Shown one piece after another: positions 1 through 7,957 of a DNA stretch of 28,651 bases. The position numbers and the translations under genes are program-made. The stretch is from Clostridiaceae bacterium (GTDB taxonomy: Bacteria; Bacillota; Clostridia; Lachnospirales; Lachnospiraceae): positions 1-28,651 of the forward strand of contig JAGZXV010000049.1 in the NCBI GenBank assembly GCA_018378255.1, in the 5' to 3' direction. The notes under the pieces are model-generated. The model was not told the origin of the DNA and ran no database searches. It worked only from the letters and a program-made list of their open reading frames with translations. The stretch's first letter is position 1, and every line of letters begins with the position of its first letter.

Positions 1-1
1 G

Positions 2-1135
2 ATAAAACTGGAAGACAGGGAGGACAGCAAAACGTTTTTTGCGGCCACGGATGATATCTATTTCAGGCATCTGGAAACAGAAGGAAAGAGAAAACCGGGC
101 GGGCCGGGGTTCCGTACTCTGGTTCCTGAGATGACAGAAGGGAAGTATACCAGAGCAGTCAGCTATTCCACCCCGGCGACCGGCTGTTATGAAGATGGAT
201 ATAAGCACTTTTATGACGGATTCTATACGGAACAGGGCTTGAAGGCTCTGAAAAAGAGGGATTGTAAAAAGCCTCTTCTTTTAAATATGATGTATCTGGC
301 GCCTCATCCGCCTTTTGATATTCCTGAACCATGGTATTCCAGGTTTGAGGAAGCTGCGCTTCCGGAAAATGTGGGCGAATGGTACAGCAGGCAGTCGCCT
401 CTTCAGATGTATAATCTGACCGGCGTGGTGGGCAGCAAATACAGCAGGAAAGAATGGGAGCAGCCCTGGAAGGTCTATATGGGGCTTGTCAGCCTTTTGG
501 ATGACTGTGTAGGAAAGATTCTTGATGAGCTGAAGGAACAGGGAATCTACGATGATTCGCTCATCATTTTCACCTCTGACCACGGGGAGATGCTGGGGTC
601 CCATAAACTGTTCCAGAAGATGTGCATGTATGAGGAATCGGCGAAAACGCCGTTATACATAAAGTTTCCAAGTGGATTTAAGGCCGGGAAAAAAGTGTTT
701 GATGAACTGGTGAGCGGAATCGATGTATTCCCGACCCTTTGTGAATATCTGGGCCTTGAGCCGAAACACCAGGTGGACGGGCAGTCTCTCCTGGGTCTGA
801 TTGAAGGACGGGAAGATGAGCTGCCCAGAAAAGAGGCGTACATTCAGTTTGACGGAAACGGGGCCAGATCAAATTTTCAAAGATGCGTGGTGAAAGATGG
901 CTATAAACTGATTGTGGACTTGTTTAAGGATGAGACATTTTTGGAGCTGTATCATGTAAAAGAGGACCGGCAGGAGAAGGTGAATCTGGCATTTGATGAG
1001 GGATACGACGGGATAACGGAAGAATTGCTTGGAATTTTGCGGGAACATATGAAGAGGACTGGGGATGGGATTGAGATCGGGGAGATTTCTTTGAATGAGT
1101 TCAGGGATCATTATAACCGGGGATTTAAAAAGTAA
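2..1135 (+). CDS. Sulfatase, C-terminal part (gene enters from the left edge)
   Basis: The reading frame is open from base 2 to TAA at 1135, so the start lies outside the window. The protein resembles the arylsulfatase/choline-sulfatase family (alkaline phosphatase superfamily), which hydrolyses sulfate esters. Visible family features are the stretch APHPPFDIPEPWY and the metal-site segment FTSDHGEMLGSH, whose Asp-His pair is a conserved metal ligand, followed by a C-terminal domain. The Cys/Ser that becomes formylglycine (C/S-x-P-x-R) should be in the missing N-terminal part, so activity cannot be judged. No signal peptide can be assessed. The gene ends at a strong hairpin and is not co-transcribed with the recombinase. 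The substrate (host glycan, own polysaccharide or small sulfate ester) is not readable from sequence. Confidence 0.88.
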   Translation: MKLEDREDSKTFFAATDDIYFRHLETEGKRKPGGPGFRTLVPEMTEGKYTRAVSYSTPATGCYEDGYKHFYDGFYTEQGLKALKKRDCKKPLLLNMMYLAPHPPFDIPEPWYSRFEEAALPENVGEWYSRQSPLQMYNLTGVVGSKYSRKEWEQPWKVYMGLVSLLDDCVGKILDELKEQGIYDDSLIIFTSDHGEMLGSHKLFQKMCMYEESAKTPLYIKFPSGFKAGKKVFDELVSGIDVFPTLCEYLGLEPKHQVDGQSLLGLIEGREDELPRKEAYIQFDGNGARSNFQRCVVKDGYKLIVDLFKDETFLELYHVKEDRQEKVNLAFDEGYDGITEELLGILREHMKRTGDGIEIGEISLNEFRDHYNRGFKK

Positions 1136-1163
1136 AAATTCTGAAAGCGTATATAAGCGAATC

Positions 1164-1200
1164 AAAGCCGGCGGTGGTTAAAAAATGCCGCCGGCTTTTA
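1164..1200 (+). terminator. Intrinsic terminator after the sulfatase gene
   Basis: A perfect 11-bp stem (1164-1174 pairing with 1188-1198, core GCCGGCGG/CCGCCGGC) has a 13-base loop and a short T run. It lies 28 bases after the sulfatase stop. Because the stem begins with AAA and ends with TTT, it may also work in the opposite direction. Confidence 0.75.
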
Positions 1201-1223
1201 TCAACAGCAGTTTTTAATTAACC

Positions 1224-1252
1224 TTGTTTTTTACTCTGAAATTATGTATTTT
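1224..1252 (+). promoter_or_regulatory. Candidate promoter for the tyrosine recombinase
   Basis: TTGTTT at 1224-1229 and TATTTT at 1247-1252 are separated by 17 bases, in AT-rich DNA 44 bases before the recombinase start. Both hexamers are only moderate matches to the sigma-A consensus, so this is tentative. Confidence 0.35.
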
Positions 1253-1295
1253 AAGTAATAATCATAAAAATACGTAAGACGAGGGAGTGGCTAGA

Positions 1296-2279
1296 ATGGC
1301 ATTAAGTATGGAAATGATCTCCGCCTTTGAAAGGTATCTCTACGAGCAGGAACGGAGCCAGGCGACAATTAAGAAATATATCCGGGATTTGAACAAATTG
1401 TTTACATATCTGGCAGAGGATTTGGAAATCAGCAAAGAGAAGATGATACGGTTTAAACAGGATCTTACAAAACGTTATAAGCCTGCCAGTGTAAATTCTA
1501 TTTTAGCGGCGGTCAATCATTTCCTGGAGTTCGCGGGGCTGGGAGAATATAAGGTAAAACAGGTGCGGGTTCAGAAGGCGCTGTTCTGCCAGCAGGAACG
1601 GGAGCTTACAAAAGATGAATATTTTCGTCTGATAAATGCGGCCAAACAGAAGAAGAATCAAAGGATCGGCGTTTTGATGCAGGCCATCTGCAGCACCGGG
1701 ATCCGGGTGAGCGAACACCGTTTTATCACTGTAGAGGCGCTGATGGAAGGTCATTTCAGGATATATAATAAAGGAAAGTCCAGAATTGTATTTTTGCCGC
1801 CGGAGCTGACCGGTGTTTTGAAACGGTACTGTCAGGAAAATAAAATTGAACGCGGGCCGGTGTTCATTACAAAAAACAGGCGTCCCCTGGATCGGAGCAA
1901 TATCTGGTCGATGATGAAAGCGCTCTGTGGGGAAGCGGATGTTGACCGGAAGAAAGTCTACCCCCATAATCTGCGTCATCTGTTTGCATTTACATTTTAT
2001 GGAGTGGAAAAGGATTTGCTAAGGCTGGCGGATATCTTAGGACATACCAGCGTGGATACGACCAGAATTTATACGGTTTCAAGCGGATGGGAACATAAAA
2101 GGATTCTGTCAAAATTAGGTCTGGTACAGCAGAATGAAGGACGAAGCGGTGAAGGACAGCCGGGAGTATCTCAAATACTTTACGGGGGGAGCTGCCGGGA
2201 CAATGGATGGGAAGAGAGCGGGGATAGGAACGAGGTAAATAGCGGGGAAAAGAACCGGATCAGGTCCGCCGGGGAATGA
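1296..2279 (+). CDS. Tyrosine recombinase/integrase (XerC/D-like), likely invertase of the adjacent switch
   Basis: Site-specific recombinase of the lambda-integrase family, about 327 aa. An N-terminal SAM-like DNA-binding domain (about residues 5-85) precedes the catalytic domain. Counting from ATG 1296, the full catalytic set is visible: Arg137 (GIRVSE), Lys159 (NKGKSR), His224-x-x-Arg227 (HNLRH), His250 (LGHTS) and nucleophile Tyr259 (TRIYT). The last 45 or so residues are a Gly/Glu/Asn-rich tail with no recognisable domain. The frame extends to a GTG at 1287, but that codon overlaps the ribosome site GAGGGAG (1281-1287), so ATG 1296 is preferred. A terminator follows, then an inverted-repeat-bounded segment in front of the capsule operon. 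That placement suggests it is a DNA invertase acting on that segment, not a prophage integrase; no phage or excision genes are nearby. Confidence 0.9.
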   Translation: MALSMEMISAFERYLYEQERSQATIKKYIRDLNKLFTYLAEDLEISKEKMIRFKQDLTKRYKPASVNSILAAVNHFLEFAGLGEYKVKQVRVQKALFCQQERELTKDEYFRLINAAKQKKNQRIGVLMQAICSTGIRVSEHRFITVEALMEGHFRIYNKGKSRIVFLPPELTGVLKRYCQENKIERGPVFITKNRRPLDRSNIWSMMKALCGEADVDRKKVYPHNLRHLFAFTFYGVEKDLLRLADILGHTSVDTTRIYTVSSGWEHKRILSKLGLVQQNEGRSGEGQPGVSQILYGGSCRDNGWEESGDRNEVNSGEKNRIRSAGE

Positions 2280-2385
2280 GCGGGATAGATGGGAGCTTTT
2301 GCTTGCAATAGAAGGATCAGGCAGACAGGCGGATTGCCACGCCTGCTCTTGGAGTATCCGAAAGTATGCTGACAGGAAAGGAAGG

Positions 2386-2420
2386 AACCGGGAACCTTTT
2401 AAAGGGGACCCGGTTTTGTT
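2386..2420 (+). terminator. Intrinsic terminator after the recombinase gene
   Basis: AACCGGG at 2386-2392 pairs with CCCGGTT at 2409-2415; the inner CC/GG and T/A tracts can extend the stem. TTTTGTTGT follows. It separates recombinase transcription from the capsule operon, so capsule expression needs its own promoter within 2421-2901. Confidence 0.7.
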
Positions 2421-2471
2421 GTATTGTGGATTTGAATTTAAGGGGATGATTTTTCGGAGGGGAATAATATG

Positions 2472-2489
2472 ACATAATCAGAATTATGT
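2472..2489 (+). repeat. Left inverted repeat of the putative invertible switch (IRL)
   Basis: ACATAATCAGAATTATGT. It is an exact reverse complement, over 18 of 18 bases, of the site at 2817-2834; similarity stops abruptly on both sides. The site is itself a near-palindrome: 7-bp arms ACATAAT/ATTATGT around a 4-base asymmetric centre (CAGA). This resembles tyrosine-recombinase core sites, in which two monomers bind inverted arms around a spacer that sets polarity. Confidence 0.85.
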
Positions 2490-2495
2490 GATCAT

Positions 2496-2525
2496 ATTAT
2501 AGTATTTTAGATTTCTGCATGATAA
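2496..2525 (-). promoter_or_regulatory. Candidate promoter inside the switch, facing left (away from the capsule operon as drawn)
   Basis: On the minus strand, TTATCA (2525-2520) and a perfect TATAAT (2501-2496) are separated by 18 bases, with A/T-rich sequence upstream. Transcription would start about at the left repeat and run toward the recombinase terminator. After inversion the start would fall near 2817, giving a leader of about 85 bases before the first capsule gene. Confidence 0.5.
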
Positions 2526-2603
2526 AATATAATAGAATAAAGTATTTTTTTACCTGTTTCTTATGTTGCGATATACAATAGTGTAGTAAAATTACGATAA
2601 GAC

Positions 2604-2632
2604 TTGAATTTTTCGCCAAAAGATTGCATAAT
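2604..2632 (+). promoter_or_regulatory. Candidate promoter inside the switch, facing the capsule operon
   Basis: TTGAAT at 2604-2609 and CATAAT at 2627-2632 (five of six -10 matches) are separated by exactly 17 bases. The predicted start is near 2639, giving a leader of about 260 bases that crosses the right inverted repeat before the first capsule gene. Confidence 0.5.
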
Positions 2633-2816
2633 AGGTTAGAGCATCAGGAGTTATCCGGGGAGACAGTCCGAATTAGTCAATATTTGTCTTTTATAAGGTT
2701 CGAAAAAGAGGTATCTTTCTGATTCCAGGACCTGTGATTTTATGAAAACCGTATTATCAGATATTTGAAAAAAATGTTTTATGTTTGTAATTTAAAAAAT
2801 TGCTTTGAGACTTACT

Positions 2817-2834
2817 ACATAATTCTGATTATGT
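2817..2834 (-). repeat. Right inverted repeat of the putative invertible switch (IRR)
   Basis: ACATAATTCTGATTATGT on the plus strand, the exact reverse complement of 2472-2489. It ends 67 bases before the first capsule gene start. Just downstream are two small hairpin-capable stretches (TGGTA...TACCA at 2834-2851 and TCGTA...TACGA at 2857-2870) in the leader. Confidence 0.85.
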
Positions 2835-2901
2835 GGTAATTTTTATACCATAATTGTCGTATATTTACGATTTTGGCCGAAAGTGAAAAGAGGAGGAAGG
2901 A

Positions 2902-3687
2902 TTGGGCGGAAAGCAAGGAAACATAGAACCGGTAATCGATGTACATACCCATATCCTGCCGGGCATTGACGATGGGGCAAGGAGTATGGAAGAGACAAGG
3001 GAACTGCTGAAACTGGCTTACAGGCAGGGAATACGCATTTTAATAGCCACGCCCCATTACCGCAGAGGAAAACATTATGTGGATCCGGATGGAATTCGTG
3101 ATCTGGTAAACAAAGTGCAGAGCGAAGCAGATAAGATGTTTCCTGATCTGTTCCTATATGCGGGGCAGGAGCTGATTTATTATCATGGGGTATTCGATGC
3201 GGTATCTGCGGGAAAGACTGTGCCATTGGCAGATTCCGACTGCTATTTGATAGAATTCCTGCCGGACATTTCCTATGAAACCATTTATCAGGCGGTGAGG
3301 CAGATGGCTTTAATGCGCTGCCGTCCGGTTCTGGCCCATATAGAAAGATATCCGTGTTTAAGGAAAACGGGGAGAATTGAGGAACTTCGAAAGTCGGGGG
3401 CATATATGCAGATGAATTTTGACAGTCTGTTAAGGGACTTTCGGCAGGCGGGAAAAGTTTCCTGGTGCAGGAGGATGGTCCAGAAAGAAAATGTCCAGTT
3501 TTTTGGAACCGATATGCACCGGACGGACTTTCGGCCGCCGGAAATTGAGAAGTCTGTGAAATGGATCTATAACAAATGTGGTGGAGAATGGGGAAAACAG
3601 TTGACAGTCGGAAACCCGAAGGAAATTCTGCTTGAAAATGTCAGGCAGGCAGAGGGGGGAAGGTGGCGGACTGCACTGGGGAAATAA
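2902..3687 (+). CDS. cpsB: PHP-family protein-tyrosine phosphatase (CpsB/YwqE type)
   Basis: Metal-dependent phosphotyrosine phosphatase that acts on the neighbouring BY-kinase and so regulates capsule chain synthesis. Family motifs are clear: DVHTHILPGIDDGA with His15 and His17, ATPHY, GQELIYYHG, YLIEFLP, LAHIERYPCL and FFGTDMHR near the end. The length of 261 aa is normal for CpsB/YwqE. The start is TTG 2902, set by AGGAGG at 2891-2896 five bases upstream and by the short distance to the conserved HTH motif; there is no better ATG. It is the first gene after the putative invertible promoter, so it and all downstream genes would follow the switch. Confidence 0.93.
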   Translation: MGGKQGNIEPVIDVHTHILPGIDDGARSMEETRELLKLAYRQGIRILIATPHYRRGKHYVDPDGIRDLVNKVQSEADKMFPDLFLYAGQELIYYHGVFDAVSAGKTVPLADSDCYLIEFLPDISYETIYQAVRQMALMRCRPVLAHIERYPCLRKTGRIEELRKSGAYMQMNFDSLLRDFRQAGKVSWCRRMVQKENVQFFGTDMHRTDFRPPEIEKSVKWIYNKCGGEWGKQLTVGNPKEILLENVRQAEGGRWRTALGK

Positions 3688-3778
3688 AAGGTACAGGCAG
3701 ACGCAGAAGATACAGGATGTTAAAAAAACTTCCACTAAAAATGACAATAGATAAATTAGTAAAGGAACAGAATCATTT

Positions 3779-4549
3779 ATGGAAAAGAGATTTAGCGAGG
3801 ATCAGGACGAGATTGAAATTGACTTACGGGAGCTGCTGTTTGAATTAAAGCGGAGATGGTGGGTTCTTTTGACGGCGCTGATATTGGGCGGCGGACTGGC
3901 AGGGGCTTACAGCTATTTTGTGCTGACGCCCCAGTATACCTCCAGTGCCAGTTTATACGTGCTCTCTAAGGAAACCACCCTCACTTCTCTGGCGGATTTG
4001 CAGATTGGAAGCCAGCTGACTCAGGATTATAAAGTGATGGTTAACAGCCGCCCGGTTTTACAGAATGTGGTGGTAAAGATGAATCTTGATATGGATTACA
4101 AGGAACTCCGCAGAAAAATATCAATTGATAATCCGAACAATACGCGAATCCTTATCATTTCCGTAAAAGATTCTGATCCCTATCTGGCAAAGAAAATTGT
4201 GGACAGCATTGCTGTGGAAGCCTCGAATTATATTGGGGAGATCATGGAAATGGTACCGCCAAAAATGATCGAGGATGGTGTGGTGGCCACGGAAAAGACC
4301 AGCCCCAATGGAAAGAAAAATGCAGCAGCAGGAGGTCTGGCCGCCCTGTTTATCGTCTGCGCGGTCATCACCTTGAGGGTGATATTGAACGACACCATAA
4401 AGACGGAAGAGGATATCCAAAAATATTTGGAACTGCCGGTTTTGGCAGTCATCCCGTCAAAGGAATCGGTAGGTGACGGTGAACCGGTCCAGTCGCAGAA
4501 GAAACGGAAGACATCAAGAAGAAAGGCGGGCAAAGCCAATGGAAAATAA
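3779..4549 (+). CDS. cpsC: Polysaccharide chain-length determinant / BY-kinase modulator (Wzz/CpsC type)
   Basis: Membrane protein of 256 aa with the typical short Gram-positive Wzz layout. An acidic N-terminus is followed by a first membrane helix (about residues 28-50), an extracytoplasmic loop, a second helix (about residues 182-202) and a basic cytoplasmic tail. The tail is expected to contact and activate the separate tyrosine kinase encoded next; in Gram-positives the modulator and kinase are two proteins. The ATG at 3779 has AAAGGAAC about 11 bases upstream. The stop overlaps the start of the kinase gene, consistent with translational coupling. The very basic end (KKRKTSRRKAGKANGK) is unusually Lys/Arg rich. 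Confidence 0.9.
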   Translation: MEKRFSEDQDEIEIDLRELLFELKRRWWVLLTALILGGGLAGAYSYFVLTPQYTSSASLYVLSKETTLTSLADLQIGSQLTQDYKVMVNSRPVLQNVVVKMNLDMDYKELRRKISIDNPNNTRILIISVKDSDPYLAKKIVDSIAVEASNYIGEIMEMVPPKMIEDGVVATEKTSPNGKKNAAAGGLAALFIVCAVITLRVILNDTIKTEEDIQKYLELPVLAVIPSKESVGDGEPVQSQKKRKTSRRKAGKANGK

Positions 4550-5258
4550 AATCAGTCTCTCCCAGTATGAGGTTACGGACTATAACTTTGTGGAAGCGAT
4601 CAAAACGCTGCGGACCAACATCCAGTTTTCTGGAAGCAGCATTCGGTTGATTATGTTCACCAGCTCCATTTCAAATGAAGGAAAGAGCGAAATTTCATTC
4701 CAGTTGGCTGCGTCTCTCGCTCAGCTTGGAAAACGCGTGCTGCTGATCGATGCAGACATTCGAAAGTCGGTGATGGTATCCAGATACCGGCCGGACCGGG
4801 AAGTAAAGGGCCTGTCCCAGTATTTAAGCAGCCAGATAAGCAGAGAGGAGGCCATCTACCAGTCCAATGTAAATGGTTTGGAGATCATGTTTGCCGGCCC
4901 CTATTCACCAAACCCGGCAGAGCTTTTGGAGGAAGAACAATTTGGAAACCTGCTGGAATGGGCGAGAGACGCCTATGACTATGTGATGATTGATACGCCG
5001 CCTATGGGAAATCTGATTGACGGGGCCATTGTGGCAAGGCACTGCGACGGAGTTGTGATGGTGATTGAAAGCGGAGCCATCAGTTTCCGCCTTCTGCAGA
5101 AGGTTAAGGCCCAGCTGGAAAAGAGCGGCTGCCGGATTCTTGGAACGGTGCTGAATAAGATTACGGTGAATCAAAGCGGATATTACCGCTATTATGGGAA
5201 ATACGGCAGATACGGCAAGTATGGAAGAGAGTATGAGAAGGCAGGAAAAACGCAGTAA
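4539..5258 (+). CDS. cpsD: BY-family tyrosine kinase (CpsD/Wze type)
   Basis: Cytoplasmic autophosphorylating tyrosine kinase, 239 aa, which works with the membrane modulator encoded just upstream. Visible features are Walker A SNEGKSE with Lys49, Walker A' LLIDADIRKS (Asp71, Asp73) and Walker B YVMIDTPP (Asp152). The tyrosine-rich tail from residue 215 (YYRYYGKYGRYGKYGREY, eight tyrosines) is the expected autophosphorylation cluster and the target of the CpsB phosphatase. ATG 4539 lies 11 bases inside the preceding gene, with GAAAGGCGGG upstream. The open frame runs further up (to 4473), but that part lies entirely inside the modulator gene and is Arg-rich and unconserved in appearance, so the later ATG is chosen. 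Confidence 0.92.
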   Translation: MENKISLSQYEVTDYNFVEAIKTLRTNIQFSGSSIRLIMFTSSISNEGKSEISFQLAASLAQLGKRVLLIDADIRKSVMVSRYRPDREVKGLSQYLSSQISREEAIYQSNVNGLEIMFAGPYSPNPAELLEEEQFGNLLEWARDAYDYVMIDTPPMGNLIDGAIVARHCDGVVMVIESGAISFRLLQKVKAQLEKSGCRILGTVLNKITVNQSGYYRYYGKYGRYGKYGREYEKAGKTQ

Positions 5259-5328
5259 GATAGTCAAATCAGACCCGGCGGCATGGTGGACGGCCTGCAA
5301 TACAAAGGAGGAAACGGAGGGGTAAATC

Positions 5329-6747
5329 ATGCTTGTGAAAAACAGGTCTTTTTACATATTGTTTGATATCTGCCAGATTATCATTTCCTTTGTGCTGGCT
5401 GTTTTATTCAGGTACAGAGTGGTGCAGGGAAGGATGATATCCGATGCGTGGTATGGCTGCATTCTGATGATATTTGTCTATATGGTGATAGTTCTGGTCT
5501 GTCAGGCATCAAAACCGCTGATGAAGCGGAGCAACTGGGATGAACTTCAGATTGTGCTTTCTGCTAATCTGTACATGGCGCTTCTGCTATCCCTTATTTT
5601 GTATTTAAACCGGGCTGGGAACCTGTTTCCACGTTCCGTATATATCATTTTCTTCGTATTGAACACCGTTTTGATGTATGTTGGCCGGTTTTATTTAAAG
5701 AGAATCCTGCGGTCCTATTATAAGAAATCAGGAAACCGAAAAAAGCTGCTGATCTGCGCCAATCAGGAAAATCTGATTGCAGCGATCGATAAGTTTGTCC
5801 ATTCATCGCTGATTGAATATGAAGTGACTGCAGTGGTAGAGGTCGGAAAAAAGACCAGCCGTGAAGAGATCAGAATACATCAGATTGAACAAGGGCCGCG
5901 GGGCCAACGCATTGTGCTGAGCCGGGAAAAGCTGAGGGAGTTTTTGAAACATCAGGTGATTGATGAAGCTCTTCTGTGTCTGCCCTTCAGCACAAAAGGG
6001 GAGGTAAATGACTTTATCCTCCGGCTGGAGACTATGGGAATTGAAACCCATGTGGCGGTGGATACTTATGATCATCAGGAAAAGGCAATTGAACGGCTGG
6101 GGGCTTACCGGGTTCTGACTTACAGCCCCAGGATCTTTGAACCGACGGAATTATTCGTGAAACGGGCTATGGATGTGGTGGGAGGGGTGATCGGATCGCT
6201 GATTACCATCCTGTTAAGCATTGTGATTGTACCTTTAATCCACCTGGAATCCCCGGGACCAGCCATATTTAAACAGGTGCGGATCGGCCGGAATGGCCGC
6301 CGTTTCCAAATCTATAAATTCCGGACCATGTATGTGGATGCAGAAGCGCGTAAAAAAGAGCTGATGAAGCAGAATGAGATGAAGGGCCTGATGTTTAAGA
6401 TAAAGGATGATCCCAGAATCACCAAAGTGGGAAAATTCCTCAGAAAGACCAGCCTGGATGAATTTCCGCAGTTTTTCAATGTGCTCAAAGGCGAAATGAG
6501 CCTGGTAGGTACAAGGCCTCCTACGGAAGATGAATTTTTGCAGTATGAAGAGCGTCATAAACGCCGGCTGAGTCTAAAACCGGGAATCACCGGCCTGTGG
6601 CAGGTAAGCGGCAGAAACAGCATTTACGATTTCGAAGAAGTGGTGAACCTGGACCTGGAGTATATCGATAAGTGGTCGGTATGGCTGGATATCCGTTTGC
6701 TGATACAGACGGTGTATGTGGTAGTGTTCCGGAGAGGGGCATCCTGA
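5329..6747 (+). CDS. Undecaprenyl-phosphate sugar-1-phosphate transferase (initiating transferase)
   Basis: Polyisoprenyl-phosphate hexose-1-phosphate transferase, 472 aa, which starts repeat-unit synthesis by moving a sugar phosphate from a UDP-sugar to undecaprenyl phosphate. Four N-terminal membrane helices (about residues 5-120) are followed by a Rossmann-like soluble domain (about 135-245). The membrane-associated catalytic domain (about 275-472) has the family signatures SPGPAIFKQVRIGRNG, YKFRTM, KTSLDEFPQFFNVLKGEMS, VGTRPP and KPGITGLWQVSGR. The start is ATG 5329, with GGAGGGG upstream. The first sugar (glucose, galactose or an N-acetylated sugar) cannot be read with confidence. It is the last gene before the LCP gene and should be shared by all glycan variants made from this locus. 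Confidence 0.93.
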   Translation: MLVKNRSFYILFDICQIIISFVLAVLFRYRVVQGRMISDAWYGCILMIFVYMVIVLVCQASKPLMKRSNWDELQIVLSANLYMALLLSLILYLNRAGNLFPRSVYIIFFVLNTVLMYVGRFYLKRILRSYYKKSGNRKKLLICANQENLIAAIDKFVHSSLIEYEVTAVVEVGKKTSREEIRIHQIEQGPRGQRIVLSREKLREFLKHQVIDEALLCLPFSTKGEVNDFILRLETMGIETHVAVDTYDHQEKAIERLGAYRVLTYSPRIFEPTELFVKRAMDVVGGVIGSLITILLSIVIVPLIHLESPGPAIFKQVRIGRNGRRFQIYKFRTMYVDAEARKKELMKQNEMKGLMFKIKDDPRITKVGKFLRKTSLDEFPQFFNVLKGEMSLVGTRPPTEDEFLQYEERHKRRLSLKPGITGLWQVSGRNSIYDFEEVVNLDLEYIDKWSVWLDIRLLIQTVYVVVFRRGAS

Positions 6748-6844
6748 GTGGAATAGGGTTAGATAAGGAAAATGTTGGAGTGAAAAGAACGGGAAATGAT
6801 GTTTTGGCAGGTGAAAAAATGAATGAGAATAGTTCCTTCTATAG

Positions 6845-7957
6845 ATGGCCGTTTGGCGTGATGAAATGAAGAAAAGATATAAGAATAGTTATTTGTGGAT
6901 AGCGGGTATGGTTATCCTTGCTCTGGGTTTTCTTGGATGGTTCGTGAGATTCAGTTACTGTTCCTATCAAGCCGGCAGGGCATCCAGAGAGAGGCTGGCG
7001 GCCCATGAGGAAGCGAAAAGCACAGGCATTACCACAGATATAACCAATATTACCCAGAACGGTGATTCCATTTTGGAAGGCCGTGACAATGGAAGTGGGA
7101 AAATGATTTATCAGGGAAAAACCTACCGTAGAAATACGGCTATGCGCGCCATCCTCTGTATCGGCGTTGACACCAAAGGAGAGATGGAATCCCACACGGC
7201 ATCCGGTCAGGGCGGCCAGGCAGATGGTGTATTTTTAGTGGCTCAGGATGCAGCCAGAGACCGGGTAAAGATTTTAATGATTCCCAGAGATACTATGACT
7301 GAGATCACCTTGTTCGACCTTTCGGGTAATGAACTGGGAAAAGATGTTCAGCATCTGACTCTGGCTTATGCCTATGGGGACGGAAGGGAAAAGAGCTGCG
7401 AACTGATGACAGAAGCGGTATCCAATCTGCTTGGCGGACTAAAAATTGACGGATATGCGGCTGTTAACATGAGCGCAATCCCGGTTTTAAATGATGCGGC
7501 AGGAGGTGTGACAGTAACCATTCAGGATGAGGGACTGGAAAAGAGGGACCCGGAACTTAAGAAGGGAAAAACAGTCACTCTTCAAGGCGGGCAGGCGGAA
7601 CTGTTCATCCGCTACCGTGACATTACCCAGTCCCAGACCGCAATCAGCCGTATGAGCCGCCAGAAACAGTACATGCAGGGATATTTGGAAGCAGTCAAAG
7701 AATCAGCGGCCCAAAATGACCGGCTGATTCCGGATTTAATGAATCAACTGCAAAGCTATATGGTAACCAATATGCCGAAAGATCAGTATCTGGATATGGC
7801 TCTGTCCGTGCTGAACAGCCAGGACAGCCTGGAAGAAGGGGATTTTCTTACCGTACCGGGGGAGGCTGTGGAAACGGATTTATATGATGAGTATCATGTG
7901 AATCGGGAGGAGTTGATGAAATTGGTGCTGGAGCTGTTTTATGTGGAGATGTATTAG
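6845..7957 (+). CDS. LytR-CpsA-Psr (LCP) family glycopolymer transferase
   Basis: LCP proteins transfer lipid-linked glycopolymers to peptidoglycan outside the membrane. The protein has one N-terminal helix (about residues 14-36) and then the LCP domain: ILCIGVDTKG, ADGVFLVAQD, LMIPRDTMTEI, LTLAYAYG, GYAAVNMSAIP and ELFIRYRD. The usual RSD at the second motif reads QAD here, as I recall in a number of clostridial members; the MIPRDT arginine is kept. The frame opens at ATG 6845, immediately after an in-frame stop; a second ATG at 6866 gives a start closer to the membrane helix. Neither has a clear ribosome site, so the start is uncertain by seven codons. Its place after the initiating transferase supports wall attachment of the capsule. 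Confidence 0.88.
   Translation: MAVWRDEMKKRYKNSYLWIAGMVILALGFLGWFVRFSYCSYQAGRASRERLAAHEEAKSTGITTDITNITQNGDSILEGRDNGSGKMIYQGKTYRRNTAMRAILCIGVDTKGEMESHTASGQGGQADGVFLVAQDAARDRVKILMIPRDTMTEITLFDLSGNELGKDVQHLTLAYAYGDGREKSCELMTEAVSNLLGGLKIDGYAAVNMSAIPVLNDAAGGVTVTIQDEGLEKRDPELKKGKTVTLQGGQAELFIRYRDITQSQTAISRMSRQKQYMQGYLEAVKESAAQNDRLIPDLMNQLQSYMVTNMPKDQYLDMALSVLNSQDSLEEGDFLTVPGEAVETDLYDEYHVNREELMKLVLELFYVEMY

Larger units (their letters stand above)
2490..2816. other. Putative 327-bp invertible promoter segment (phase-variation switch)
   Basis: An AT-rich, non-coding stretch bounded by perfect inverted repeats, lying between a complete tyrosine recombinase gene and the first capsule gene. It carries promoter-like hexamers on both strands (2604-2632 on +, 2496-2525 on -), so either orientation could change transcription into the operon. 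Established parallels are fimS with FimB/FimE, RecV-controlled switches of Clostridioides difficile, and the invertible capsule promoters of Bacteroides. No open frame of note is inside. Function is inferred from architecture; inversion itself cannot be seen in a single sequence. Confidence 0.75.

Noticed and set aside
1241..1247. ATTATGT half-site before the recombinase as a third switch site
   Set aside because: Seven bases in AT-rich DNA; the rest of the 18-bp repeat is absent.
2421..2901. JUMPstart/ops-type element or a NusG-family (LoaP) gene for capsule antitermination
   Set aside because: No recognisable ops core and no open frame of suitable length in the leader region.
3663..3848. 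Short plus-strand open frame between the phosphatase and the chain-length gene
   Set aside because: It overlaps the ends of both real genes in another frame, is highly basic and has no family character.
6672..6869. 65-codon plus-strand frame over the end of the sugar transferase
   Set aside because: Its first part lies inside the conserved transferase C-terminus in another frame; the remaining part is short and without signature.
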